Shown: positions 18,567 to 27,438 of the stretch, piece after piece
Numbering within the stretch: the stretch's first letter is position 1
How the letters are laid out: every line of letters begins with the position of its first letter
Source of the DNA: Colwellia sp. BRX10-3
Lineage (GTDB): Bacteria; Pseudomonadota; Gammaproteobacteria; Enterobacterales; Alteromonadaceae
Length of the DNA: 64,000 nt
Assembly: GCF_014077505.1 (NCBI RefSeq)
Contig: NZ_JACGWA010000004.1
Location: 186,001 to 250,000, forward strand
Direction: 5' to 3'
Notes under the pieces: model-generated
Database searches by the model: none
What the model saw: the letters and a program-made list of their open reading frames with translations, nothing else
Told to the model about the DNA's origin: nothing
Translations under genes and position numbers: made by a program

Positions 18567-19325
18567 TTATAGTAGGTAGTCTAGGTTATCATCAGGGCTG
18601 ATAACTGTCTTTTTACTCGCCTTAAATAAAAATCCATTAGCGTCATTTGTCATCTCAGGTAAGCCAGACAATAATTTTATGGTGTTTTGCTTAATATCTA
18701 ATGCTGTTCCTTCAACAATCGCGATAATAGCTGTTGTCGGGTTTAGTACCATAAATTCTGCTAAACGTTGTTCACGAGTTTCGCCATTATGACCGGCCGG
18801 GTTGTGATCGGTATAATGTGGGTTCAGCTGAAAATCAACAAGTTGCAGGGCATTGAAACTTATTGGTTCTATAATTGGCATATCATTCGTGGTTCTAATA
18901 GAAAGCCCCGCAATATTTGACCCAGCACTCCAACCTATATAAGGCATGCCTTCAGCCACTTTGTTTTGAATGGGTTTAATTAACTTGTTTTGATATAACT
19001 GATGTAATAAATGAAAAGTATTGCCGCCGCCAACGGCTATCGCTTGGGCTTTATTAATTGCGGTGATCGGGTCATCATATTGATGTATGCCTGTGACTTT
19101 AATCCCTACCTCAGCTAATGCGCTTTGAACTTTTGTGGTGTAGTCATCATAGCTTAACGTAACACCAGCATAGGGGATGAACAATAATTCATTCACACCA
19201 TCAAGCTTTGCTTTTATCATTGCTAATGCATGTTGTAAATATTGTGTATCGCCAACACGAGAGCTGCTCAATAGCAGTAAATTTGCATTTTCTATAGTCA
19301 ATTTCGTCAACTTATTTCTATTCAT
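18567..19325 (-). CDS. pepE: peptidase E (alpha-aspartyl dipeptidase), S51 family
   Basis: Hydrolyses dipeptides with N-terminal aspartate. A 252-residue protein with a GATase-like fold. The nucleophile elbow GWSAGSN puts the serine at S133, AVGGGNTFHLL lies at 97-107, and LVDFQLNPHYTDHNP provides the histidine. Length and motifs fit the S51 family. No signal peptide, so cytoplasmic. Monocistronic. Confidence 0.9.
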   Translation of the reverse strand: MNRNKLTKLTIENANLLLLSSSRVGDTQYLQHALAMIKAKLDGVNELLFIPYAGVTLSYDDYTTKVQSALAEVGIKVTGIHQYDDPITAINKAQAIAVGGGNTFHLLHQLYQNKLIKPIQNKVAEGMPYIGWSAGSNIAGLSIRTTNDMPIIEPISFNALQLVDFQLNPHYTDHNPAGHNGETREQRLAEFMVLNPTTAIIAIVEGTALDIKQNTIKLLSGLPEMTNDANGFLFKASKKTVISPDDNLDYLL

Positions 19326-19436
19326 AACGTGGTTTTATTTTACCTGATTTAGCACCATAAGTTTAAGACTTATTGGCTTTTTCACTCAATGTCATTCCAA
19401 TATCACTTAGCTTATATCAGGCAATCCCAAGAGCAT

Positions 19437-19841
19437 TCAGTTAGCTAACTCGGTTAAACATGCCATAGCAATAAATCCAGAACGGGTTTTGTAATGAGAA
19501 GATTTAGCCACCCGATCATCAATTTGTTTTATCAATAACTCAGGTAAGGTGACGTTTATTTTATGACTTTTCCCCATGTAGGGAACAATGTCAAAATCAA
19601 GCACCGCCCAAATTGGAGACCCTTCAGCAGACAACAACATATGCTCTTCAATCGTTTTTGCATGTGGTACTTGTTCACCGTATTCAACCAATATTTTTAA
19701 GTGTGAAATCATCGCTTCATTTAATAATAAAAACCCTTCATCCATTGTTGTCGCTTTCACCTGACAACCCGGTAAATCAACAATTGAAAACAAGTAATTA
19801 TTATCTTCGTTATTACGTAAAACCAAGACAGGATATTTCAT
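19437..19841 (-). CDS. HicB-family antitoxin-like protein
   Basis: A 134-residue protein. The N-terminal half is the HicB partial RNase-H fold (YLFSIVDLPGCQVKATTMDEGFLLLNEA). The C-terminal part (NVTLPELLIKQIDDRVAKSSHYKTRSGFIAMA) is a ribbon-helix-helix DNA-binding domain. HicB neutralises the mRNA-cleaving toxin HicA and represses its own operon. No hicA-like frame is visible on either side, so it is an orphan by eye. The start is chosen at 19841 because AAAGGAA lies 5 nt upstream; an extension to 19868 is possible but lacks such a site. Confidence 0.82.
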   Translation of the reverse strand: MKYPVLVLRNNEDNNYLFSIVDLPGCQVKATTMDEGFLLLNEAMISHLKILVEYGEQVPHAKTIEEHMLLSAEGSPIWAVLDFDIVPYMGKSHKINVTLPELLIKQIDDRVAKSSHYKTRSGFIAMACLTELAN

Positions 19842-19903
19842 AGGTATTCCTTTAATTTCATTATACATACAGTGTAACTCTAATAACTCTAACTGTACAT
19901 ACT

Positions 19904-19926
19904 ATAATAACCCCACGGGTTATTAT
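19904..19926. promoter_or_regulatory. 10-bp perfect inverted repeat upstream of hicB-like gene, probable operator
   Basis: ATAATAACCC and GGGTTATTAT are perfectly inverted around CAC, 63 bp upstream of the hicB-like start. The spacing fits binding of a dimeric ribbon-helix-helix repressor near the promoter, so autorepression by the HicB protein is likely. Nearby, the motif AACTCT is repeated several times (19875-19990). Confidence 0.5.
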
Positions 19927-20573
19927 TTAGCTGCTAGTGATAACTCTGACAACCCTACACTTAGGGTGCAGCGCAACCCTGATAACTCTATATGTTTTGA
20001 AGTGACTATTCACTTACAATAAAAGTTTTTATTAATAGCGTATGTTTGTTATGGCGTTTAATGATTTATTCTAATATCTTAGAAAAATTTATTTTGTGAT
20101 TTATATTTTTAATAGAGTTATCGGGTGGATTATGAATGCGTTATTGAGTGAAAAAACTTTAGGTGTAGTGATTTATTTGACCTGAGAATAGTTAAAAATA
20201 AGAAATTTAATGTGTATTAAATCGGTTTTAATCGTTGATTATGTATGGCATTCACGTTGGGTATGAACTATGTAATACGGTAATGTAGACTATTAAAACT
20301 GTCGAATATAAATGGCAATTACCGCAGGAATGATATCTTTTAAGGAGTGATTTTTTAAGTGAATTATCGTTATAAAATAGTATTTAAAACCATGTTTAGA
20401 AGAGTAATTAAAGCGAAAACTAATACTTTAATTGTTTATTATTTTAGCTAAGTAATAAAAATATCCATCAAAATTTCGTTAACGACAATGACTACTTTGT
20501 TGTAATTAAGACAGTGACTAATTACAACAAGATGACTTTTCAGATCAGCACTTTAAAATTGAGATGCGACAAG
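19927..20573. other. 647-bp intergenic region without a recognised gene
   Basis: AT-rich DNA between the hicB-like gene and fpr. Several GATAACTCT / AACCCT words occur at 19940-19992. A 30-codon GTG frame at 20359-20451 encodes a basic peptide, with AAGGAG 12 nt upstream; that spacing is long and the frame is only a weak candidate. No HicA frame, tRNA or clear terminator is seen. Confidence 0.4.
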
Positions 20574-21347
20574 CTACCAATAATTTTCAAAACTGAAATG
20601 TCCAGAAGCCCGTCTTAAGTGTTTTTGAAAACCTAGCTCAAGTAATACATCTCGAGTGTCATGTACCATTTCAGGGTTACCACATAAATAGAAAAAACTA
20701 TTTTGTTTATCAGGTGTTAATTCGACCGCCTGCATAAGACTACCGTCTTTTAATAACTCTGGAATCCTGCCCGACATTATATGCTGATGTTTTTCTCTTG
20801 AAACTATCGGTAAGTATGTAAGTTTACCAGCGTACTCTTGCTGAAACTTTTCGATTAATTCTTGATAAACTAATTCTTGGCGAGTGCGAACGGCGTGTAC
20901 TAATATTACCCGTTCAAAACGATTTTGTGTTTCACTTTCGGCTAACATTGATAGAAAAGGGCCAATCGCTGTGCCAGTTGAAAGTAACCAAAGGTTAGTC
21001 GCTGTTTCAGGGATTTCATCCAGGGTCATAAAACCACTAGGTTTGTCACCAACGTAAATTTTATCACCAACATGTAATTGTCCAAGTTTAGGACTTAAAC
21101 CGCCATTGGGAACATCTATGATAAGAAACTCCATACAATGTGCACCTAGGCTATGATTCGGTGAGTTAACAAAAGAATAGGCGCGTCTAAGCCAATTACC
21201 GTTTTGGTCAGGCAAGGCCAATTTAGTAAATTGCCCAGCAACATAGGGCCCAATCTCGGCTGTTACCGTGATCGAAAATTCATTGTCAGTCCATTGTTTG
21301 TAGTTAATAACTTCACCTTTGGCAAAACCATTGAGTTTTGTCATCAT
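20574..21347 (-). CDS. fpr: ferredoxin--NADP+ reductase
   Basis: A 257-residue FAD enzyme that exchanges electrons between NADPH and ferredoxin or flavodoxin. It has RRAYSFVNSPN (FAD-binding RxYS), VGDKPSGFMTL, the GTAIGPFLSML NADP motif and the C-terminal RASGHFSFENYW ending with an aromatic residue stacked on the flavin. This is the small bacterial (subclass I/Fpr) type. AGGAGA is 5 nt before the first ATG. Monocistronic and divergent from the GST gene. Confidence 0.92.
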   Translation of the reverse strand: MMTKLNGFAKGEVINYKQWTDNEFSITVTAEIGPYVAGQFTKLALPDQNGNWLRRAYSFVNSPNHSLGAHCMEFLIIDVPNGGLSPKLGQLHVGDKIYVGDKPSGFMTLDEIPETATNLWLLSTGTAIGPFLSMLAESETQNRFERVILVHAVRTRQELVYQELIEKFQQEYAGKLTYLPIVSREKHQHIMSGRIPELLKDGSLMQAVELTPDKQNSFFYLCGNPEMVHDTRDVLLELGFQKHLRRASGHFSFENYW

Positions 21348-21445
21348 AGTGTTCTCCTGTAAGTTTAGTTATTCTTAGTTATATAACTAACTATAGAACT
21401 AACACATTATTTTACATAGAATTTTTTATGAGAAAGGGGAATAAT

Positions 21446-22051
21446 TTGAAAATTTATGGCGATAGTCAGTCTGGTAATTGATACAAAGTACAATTAACCT
21501 GTGCCTTGCTCAATATAGAATATCAGTGGTTACCAATAGATATTCTTAATGGCGACAATACCGGGTTAAGTTTCCTCAATAAAAGCCCTAGCGGCAAAAT
21601 CCCAATGTTAGAACTAGACGATGGTCGCTGTTTAGTTGAATCGAATGCCATTATTAATTATCTAGCTCATGGAAGTAATTTACTGCCAAATGAAAGATTT
21701 GTTTTAGCAAAAGTTCAACAGTGGCAATTTTTTGAGCAATACAGTCACGAACCTTACATTGCAGTTGCTCGCTTTATTGAAAAATATCTTGGCTTACCAA
21801 AGAGTAGACTTGCAGAATACGAGTCGAAGCTAGAGGGTGGTTATAAAGCGCTTATATTGATGGTTCAACAGTTACAGACAAGCCATTATTTAACTGGTGA
21901 GCAATTAACCACAGCGGATATAGCTTTATTTGCTTATACTCATGTAGCTGATGAAGGGGGTTTTGATTTGTCACAATTTTCAGCGATAAATGCTTGGCTT
22001 GAACGCATAAAGTTGCAAGCTAACTTTGTTGCAATGGCAAAGTCGCAATGA
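21446..22051 (+). CDS. glutathione S-transferase family protein with in-frame TGA at the Cys12 position
   Basis: Read through one TGA, the frame gives a 201-residue GST of normal length. The N-terminal thioredoxin-fold domain has the SPSGKIPMLEL and VESNAIINYL glutathione-site motifs (about residues 49-72). A helical C-terminal domain follows, with LTGEQLTTADIALFAYTHV. The start is TTG 21446, preceded by AAAGGGGA; ATG 21428 is also in frame. The TGA (21479-21481) replaces the cysteine of the family motif S-G-N-C-Y-K and is the only stop in 201 codons. Either it is a selenocysteine codon or the gene is recently broken. Without readthrough, a frame of 181 codons from 21506 (TTG) would lack the glutathione-site N-terminus. 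Confidence 0.65.
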
Positions 22052-22200
22052 CCAAGTAATTAAACCAGCAGTTATTTAAATTTTGAAATTTGTGTGAGTC
22101 TAGTAACTCAGTAAAGCATAATCAAATTGCTCTGTTTTATATTTGCAAACAAACTTAGAGAAATATACTAGTCAGTTCAGTATTTAAATTAATATAAGTT

Positions 22201-23097
22201 TTAAAGTTTATGTTTTTTTACTTCATTAAGGTTGATCTCGTAGGCATTTCTGCCAATACCGTGAAACTCCTCATCCGTAAAAATAATGACATCTTCATTT
22301 AGAAAAGTAATTGCTTCTTTTTGCGTAATTATTCCTAAATCAATACGATAGCTATCGCCAGAGAAAAAGTCATCTCCTTGCCAATTCTCAAAAAGCCATA
22401 TGCGTTGAGAGTCCAGTAGTGCAAGTCTTTTTTTATTAGGACTTAAAGCTGCTGATGTTATCCAACAAAGTTTTATAGCAATAGTACAGGTTTTAAACTT
22501 ACTTATTTTTTGAGCATCATAATTGGCGGCATGATCACCAATTTTATACAAACTGGTGATGCCGTTAAAAGGTACTGTGCGATTTTTGGTAAATAAATAA
22601 AGGTGTTTTTTATAAAAAACAAACGCTTCAACATCAAACTCCATTTCATGTGCTTTAGGCGGAAAGCTCACATGTTCAGGATATTTGAATTTTATTATTT
22701 CAGCTTCAGTTGTTTCACCTTTTATATCGATAGGGTTTTCAATTTTATAAATTGTTAACCATTTACGAAGATTATCATTATTACCAAAGTCGCCTAAAAA
22801 AAAATGACCAAAATCATCTTGAGTCATATCTTCCCAGTCAATATTCTTAGCGTTAGTAACGGTAATTGCTCTTTCAATACCACCGGTTCTATTAAGCTGA
22901 TACAACTTTGCTTGATCACCACCATCATTAATTGCCCAAAGCTTCTTGCTTTTATCAAACTCAATGCCTGATATCTCTTTGAGTTGAGCATCAATAGTGG
23001 CATATTTATTTTTATATAACTGATAGCTTGCAGTCACTAAGATTATAACAACGGCCATAGCACTTCCGGTAAAAAATCCGGCGAGTGTTTTTTTCAT
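22201..23097 (-). CDS. membrane-anchored beta-propeller-like protein of unknown function
   Basis: About 298 residues from ATG 23097 (MKKTLAGFF). The frame stays open to 23196, but that extension is Cys-rich and unlike a leader. One N-terminal hydrophobic segment (about 9-24) serves as anchor or signal. The rest is beta-rich, with repeated motifs such as KLWAINDGGDQAKLYQL, HFFLGDFGNND and LYLFTKNRTV. These resemble six-bladed propeller or esterase-like domains. No catalytic motif can be named. It is transcribed alone. Confidence 0.55.
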   Translation of the reverse strand: MKKTLAGFFTGSAMAVVIILVTASYQLYKNKYATIDAQLKEISGIEFDKSKKLWAINDGGDQAKLYQLNRTGGIERAITVTNAKNIDWEDMTQDDFGHFFLGDFGNNDNLRKWLTIYKIENPIDIKGETTEAEIIKFKYPEHVSFPPKAHEMEFDVEAFVFYKKHLYLFTKNRTVPFNGITSLYKIGDHAANYDAQKISKFKTCTIAIKLCWITSAALSPNKKRLALLDSQRIWLFENWQGDDFFSGDSYRIDLGIITQKEAITFLNEDVIIFTDEEFHGIGRNAYEINLNEVKKHKL

Positions 23098-23327
23098 AAA
23101 TTTAAAACCATAAAACTGTCGCGATTTAATTGGAGCGCAGCATAGCAGGGAATATAAAAAATTACTTGTGCAATTTTCACACAAAGCTTTAAGCAATAAT
23201 TAATCAAAGTTATTGCAGGGTAAATAAAGTGTAATTTTCTATTAATATTAGGTTAAAAAGCTCCTCAATATCTGAATAACACTTATGCTTAAAGAATAGC
23301 TAAGTTTGATATTTTCTTGGAGTGTAT

Positions 23328-24506
23328 ATGAAAAAACCACAAATGTTCTGGTTTGTCGGCACAACGTTAATATTTTTAACTGCCTGTCAATCGAGTAATA
23401 CATTACCCAATTACTACCTTAGTAATAACCAAGCTAGCGAGTTTTTAGACGAAAAGTTTATGGGTTATCAAGCCATTTTCATAGAGACCGAAAATGAAAT
23501 TTTCGCCTTAAGTGCTGAAATGAAAAAAATGGCGAAAAAAATCGGTTCAGAACGTGATACTCGTAAAAAAACCAAAAAGCTTCTTCAATATTTCTTTAGT
23601 CCTGAAAATATTAATTTAGCTTATAAATCTGGTGCCAATGTTATCGCTACTAAAGCATTTCAAAATAAAGAAGCTAACTGTTTATCATTAACTATTATGG
23701 CGTACGCTATTGCGCAAGAGGCAGAACTAAATGTTGCCTTTCAAAGTGTTGATGTACCTGAGTATTGGGTACGTAACGGTCGTGCAAATATGCTAACAGG
23801 CCATATAAATCTAGCTGTCTTAGAAGAAAAATTCCCTGATAAAAAGGTTATTTGGCAACGTACAGCAATTGAAATTGATTTTGACCCTTATGTTAATAAA
23901 AAGTCTTTTCCAAAACATAAAATCAATAAAAACACCGTGCTTGCAATGTTTTACAATAATAAAGGTGCTACTGCTATGATTCATGGTGATTATATTAGTG
24001 GCTATGCTTATTTAAAGCAGGCGACCCAAGTTGACCCTGTATTTTCCTCAGCTTGGGGGAATTTAGCTATTTTATATCGGCTAAAGGGGCTAGAGCAAAA
24101 AGCGATTGATACCTATCGTTATGCTATTTATTTAAACCGCAATAATTTAACAGCAATGGCTAATTTAAGCATGCTACTAAATAAAAAGGGTGAACATGAA
24201 GAAGCTAAGTTATTAGACAGCTACATAATGCGAAAACGAGCAAATAACCCTTATTATTATGCATTACTGGGTGATGAGAAATATTATAATGGCGATTATA
24301 AACAGGCTATAAATCACTACAAAAAAGCGATAAAACTCAATAGTAGTATTCATGAATTCTATTTTGGTTTAGCTAAAATTTATTACATGTTGGATGATGT
24401 TGATAAAGCAGAAAGCTATATCAGAAAGGCCATGGCAAAAAATCGTTTACCTCGACTTGATAAGCAATATCTAGCAAAACTAAATGTTTTAAATCAGGTA
24501 GATTAG
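23328..24506 (+). CDS. TPR-repeat lipoprotein with transglutaminase-like N-terminal domain
   Basis: 392 residues from ATG 23328, chosen because GGAG lies 6 nt upstream. The lipobox LTAC ends the signal peptide at about residue 20, so this is a lipoprotein. Residues 90-160 have a Cys-containing EANCLSLTIMAYAIAQ and a TGHINLAV histidine segment, resembling the transglutaminase-like fold. From about 215 on there are four or five tetratricopeptide repeats (A-W-G-N-L-A-x-L-Y pattern, YKKAIKLN, KAESYIRKAM). It probably acts in protein-protein contacts in the envelope; its partner is unknown. Confidence 0.75.
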   Translation: MKKPQMFWFVGTTLIFLTACQSSNTLPNYYLSNNQASEFLDEKFMGYQAIFIETENEIFALSAEMKKMAKKIGSERDTRKKTKKLLQYFFSPENINLAYKSGANVIATKAFQNKEANCLSLTIMAYAIAQEAELNVAFQSVDVPEYWVRNGRANMLTGHINLAVLEEKFPDKKVIWQRTAIEIDFDPYVNKKSFPKHKINKNTVLAMFYNNKGATAMIHGDYISGYAYLKQATQVDPVFSSAWGNLAILYRLKGLEQKAIDTYRYAIYLNRNNLTAMANLSMLLNKKGEHEEAKLLDSYIMRKRANNPYYYALLGDEKYYNGDYKQAINHYKKAIKLNSSIHEFYFGLAKIYYMLDDVDKAESYIRKAMAKNRLPRLDKQYLAKLNVLNQVD

Positions 24507-24778
24507 CAAACTCACGTCAATGGTTATAACATCTTTCTCTGTGTTTTGTGTTACTGCTATATTTTAAACCCACCTTATTTTAAGCCTTTATTTAAAGCTA
24601 TGACATAAGTTGTCACTTAAATCCCCCATTAGCATTCACAGCTGTTACTTTAATCTATCCAAAAATAAGCTTTCTTTACCAAAATATTTAAATTATTCAA
24701 CGGGGCTACTCAGCTTGGTTAAAAACACGTTATAATAACTTTTACTAAAAAAATTAATTAACTGAGGTTAACTCATCG

Positions 24779-25336
24779 ATGGACAAGCGATTTATAACAG
24801 CGCAAGAGTTACTTGAAGATTCATTCCGTGTTGCTGCGAAAGTATTTGAAGATGGTTTTAGACCACAATTTATTGTTGGCATTTGGCGTGGCGGTGCACC
24901 TATTGGCATTGCAGTACAAGAATATTTTGACTTTAAAGAAGTAGAAACTGACCATATAGCCGTTAGAACATCGTCTTATTATGGTATTAATCAGCAGAGC
25001 AAAGAAATTAAAGTGCATGGTTTGCATTATATTATTGAAAATGCGAATGCCGATGACGGGCTGTTAATAGTTGATGATGTTTTCGATTCTGGTCGCAGTA
25101 TTGAAGCCTTGATAACTCAAATGAAAAAGCTAACCCGCAATAATATGCCCAAAGATGTCAGAATTGCTTGTCCTTGGTATAAACCAAAAAATTCTAAAGT
25201 AGATTTAGTACCTGATTATTATGTACACGAGTCTACCGAATGGTTAGTTTTTCCACATGAACTATCTGGCTTAACACCTGATGAAATAGCACACGGTAAG
25301 AAAGACTTGGTCAATATTTTAGATTTATTTGAGTAA
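24779..25336 (+). CDS. phosphoribosyltransferase family protein
   Basis: A 185-residue type I phosphoribosyltransferase. The PRPP-binding motif is LLIVDDVFDSGRS (about residues 98-110), and WRGGAPIGIAV near residue 38 is the loop that contacts pyrophosphate. The layout is that of hypoxanthine/xanthine-type enzymes, but the hood differs from Hpt and Gpt, so the base cannot be named. ATG 24779 follows GAGG at 10 nt. The 272 bp upstream hold no gene. A long hairpin follows the stop. Confidence 0.82.
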   Translation: MDKRFITAQELLEDSFRVAAKVFEDGFRPQFIVGIWRGGAPIGIAVQEYFDFKEVETDHIAVRTSSYYGINQQSKEIKVHGLHYIIENANADDGLLIVDDVFDSGRSIEALITQMKKLTRNNMPKDVRIACPWYKPKNSKVDLVPDYYVHESTEWLVFPHELSGLTPDEIAHGKKDLVNILDLFE

Positions 25337-25350
25337 GTTTTATATTACTT

Positions 25351-25403
25351 AAACAATTAACGCACGCTTTATAAAACACAGTATTTACGTGCGTTAATTG
25401 TTT
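25351..25403 (+). terminator. 16-bp perfect inverted repeat after the phosphoribosyltransferase gene
   Basis: AAACAATTAACGCACG and CGTGCGTTAATTGTTT are perfectly inverted around a 21-nt spacer, ending in TTTT. The loop is long for a terminator, but the position 14 bp after the stop and the T run favour one. Confidence 0.55.
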
Positions 25404-25536
25404 TAATGTCAAATACAAAGAGCAAGTTTAAATAAAGTAAATATCACAAACGCTACTCTGCCAGCTTGTAAAAAAATAGTTATTACTTTATCTTACTTAT
25501 TCTTAAATTAAAGTGCATTGAATCTGGTTGTATCGA

Positions 25537-26736
25537 ATGAATCTTAAAGTAAGCATACTTTTAGGCTGTTTAGTTTCCACTGTTAGTTGGGCTAAAACAC
25601 CACTAGTTCTTTTATCAATCGATGGTTTTGCTCAAAAATATATCGAACAATACCAACCAAAAACTTTAATGACGCTTATTCAGCAAGGTACCAGTGCTGA
25701 AGCCTTATTACCGGTTTACCCGAGTAAAACCTTTCCAAATCACTTAAGTATTGTAACCGGACGCTATCCGATAAATCATGGTATTGTGCATAATTCGTTT
25801 TTCCATCGAGATATTGCTAAAGAATACACATTTGGTGATGGAAAAAACGATCCCCGTTGGTTAACCGCTGATCCGCTTTGGCATATCAACGAAATGCAGG
25901 GCAATAAATCTGCAGTTTATTTCTGGCCAGAATCTGAAACTGCCATTGGTAACAAAATGGCCAGTTATTATTATCCCTATAATCATTCAACCCCTAATAA
26001 GAAGAGACTTGAGCAAATACTTGCTTGGTTACGATTACCTGAAACAGAACGACCAAACTTTATCGCGGGTTACTTTGCCACCATAGATGATGCAGGTCAC
26101 GAATTTGGTGATAACTCGCCACAATTAATAAGTGCTATTAGTAAGCTGGATGCGTTACTTGCGAGTTTTATACTGCAAATTAACCAGGAGTTTGACGGTA
26201 AAGTTAATGTTGTTATTGTTTCAGATCATGGCATGACTGAAGTTAATAAGCGTCATGTCATCACTTGGCAAGAAAACATTGTTGATGGCGTAAAAGCCAT
26301 TAATGGCTCTACGCAATTATATTTATATAGTGAAAACGACAAAGAATTGCAGCAAAGTGTTCGTTTGTTTAAAAAGGCTCAAACTCAAGATGAACAAGCT
26401 AATTATCGAGTATACCAATATCCTAACTTTCCAGCACATTGGCATTTAAACCGAAAAACGGCTGCAGTACCTAATGTGATTATTGAAGCTATGCCGTCCT
26501 ATATTTTTAATAATGGTAAAACAGTTATTAAACCTGAAACACATGGTTACGATCCAAAATCAAATCGAGATCTTGATGCTATCTTTATAGCCATAGGTCC
26601 TGCCTTCAGTAAAAATAAACAAGTAGAAGCATTTGAAAATGTGCATGTTTTACCTATTATTATCCGTGCTTTAGGGTTAAATGATGTCGATAATATTGAC
26701 GGAAACTATAAAATAGCAGAGATAATAGTTAAATAA
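25537..26736 (+). CDS. secreted ectonucleotide pyrophosphatase/phosphodiesterase family protein
   Basis: 399 residues with a cleavable signal peptide (VSILLGCLVSTVSWA) ending near residue 19. The mature protein opens with LVLLSIDGF, the first metal site of the type I phosphodiesterase/alkaline phosphatase superfamily. The nucleophilic threonine is in PSKTFPNHLSIVTG. IDDAGHEFG and VSDHGM carry the further zinc ligands. It should hydrolyse phosphodiester or pyrophosphate bonds of nucleotides or lipid head groups in the periplasm. ATG 25537 is preferred over the upstream TTG frame because the signal peptide then has normal length. Confidence 0.87.
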   Translation: MNLKVSILLGCLVSTVSWAKTPLVLLSIDGFAQKYIEQYQPKTLMTLIQQGTSAEALLPVYPSKTFPNHLSIVTGRYPINHGIVHNSFFHRDIAKEYTFGDGKNDPRWLTADPLWHINEMQGNKSAVYFWPESETAIGNKMASYYYPYNHSTPNKKRLEQILAWLRLPETERPNFIAGYFATIDDAGHEFGDNSPQLISAISKLDALLASFILQINQEFDGKVNVVIVSDHGMTEVNKRHVITWQENIVDGVKAINGSTQLYLYSENDKELQQSVRLFKKAQTQDEQANYRVYQYPNFPAHWHLNRKTAAVPNVIIEAMPSYIFNNGKTVIKPETHGYDPKSNRDLDAIFIAIGPAFSKNKQVEAFENVHVLPIIIRALGLNDVDNIDGNYKIAEIIVK

Positions 26737-26850
26737 ATTTACTACGTATGTCAAAAGAGTATAAAACGTATAGTAAAATATGGATTCGTTAACCCAATCG
26801 GTCCCACTTTGGCTAACCCAAGTTAGGCTAAATATATATTAAGTTACACC

Positions 26851-27303
26851 ATGGCAGAATTTAAATTTACCCTTGTGAAAGGTCATCAAGTGGCGTCAGG
26901 TAGAGGAAATGACCCACGTTTCCCAATGGGAACTATCAGCGCACAGTTACCTTTTTTTCATGCCCTAGGGTTAGATCTTAGTCATTTTTATCCAGCGACA
27001 TTAAATGCTCAATTTAAATGTCACGCAATTGTCTTAAATCATTTTGATCATTATTTTAAGCAAGTGAAATGGCATGATGATATGGCTGCAGAAGATTTCA
27101 AATTTTGTCGATGTCATATTCTATTGAATTCAACATTTTACCCTGCACTAATTTATCAACCACAAATAGAAACTAAAACAGAACATTGGCAGCCTATTAA
27201 TCAACTCGAATTACTCGCGCCATTTATCGCACATGTTGATTACGGTGATGTACTAACCTTGGTTATTCCAAACACGAATATTACGCTGTTTGATCTTTAT
27301 TAA
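26851..27303 (+). CDS. conserved-looking protein of unknown function
   Basis: 150 residues, soluble, no signal peptide. The order VASGRGNDPRFPMGTISAQLPFF ... LG-D-L ... YPATLNAQF recalls CTP-dependent (archaeal-type) riboflavin kinases, which have G-x-G-x-G, a short linker and PGTLN. The likeness is short and not enough for a functional name. It is transcribed in the same direction as its neighbours, with 85 bp before the EAL/HDOD gene. Confidence 0.5.
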   Translation: MAEFKFTLVKGHQVASGRGNDPRFPMGTISAQLPFFHALGLDLSHFYPATLNAQFKCHAIVLNHFDHYFKQVKWHDDMAAEDFKFCRCHILLNSTFYPALIYQPQIETKTEHWQPINQLELLAPFIAHVDYGDVLTLVIPNTNITLFDLY

Positions 27304-27438
27304 TTGTGTATTTGGTTACACTTAATTAGATATTTAAAAAAATATTATCAACTTACGACATTTTCTCTTAAATAACTATTCATTAACATGCATAATGAGG
27401 TATGTTTTACTTACCATAAGTCTTTAAATAATCTACCT

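Noticed and set aside
20359-20451. 30-codon basic peptide gene
   Set aside because: The ribosome site is 12 nt from GTG and nothing else supports it; kept only as a remark in the intergenic entry.
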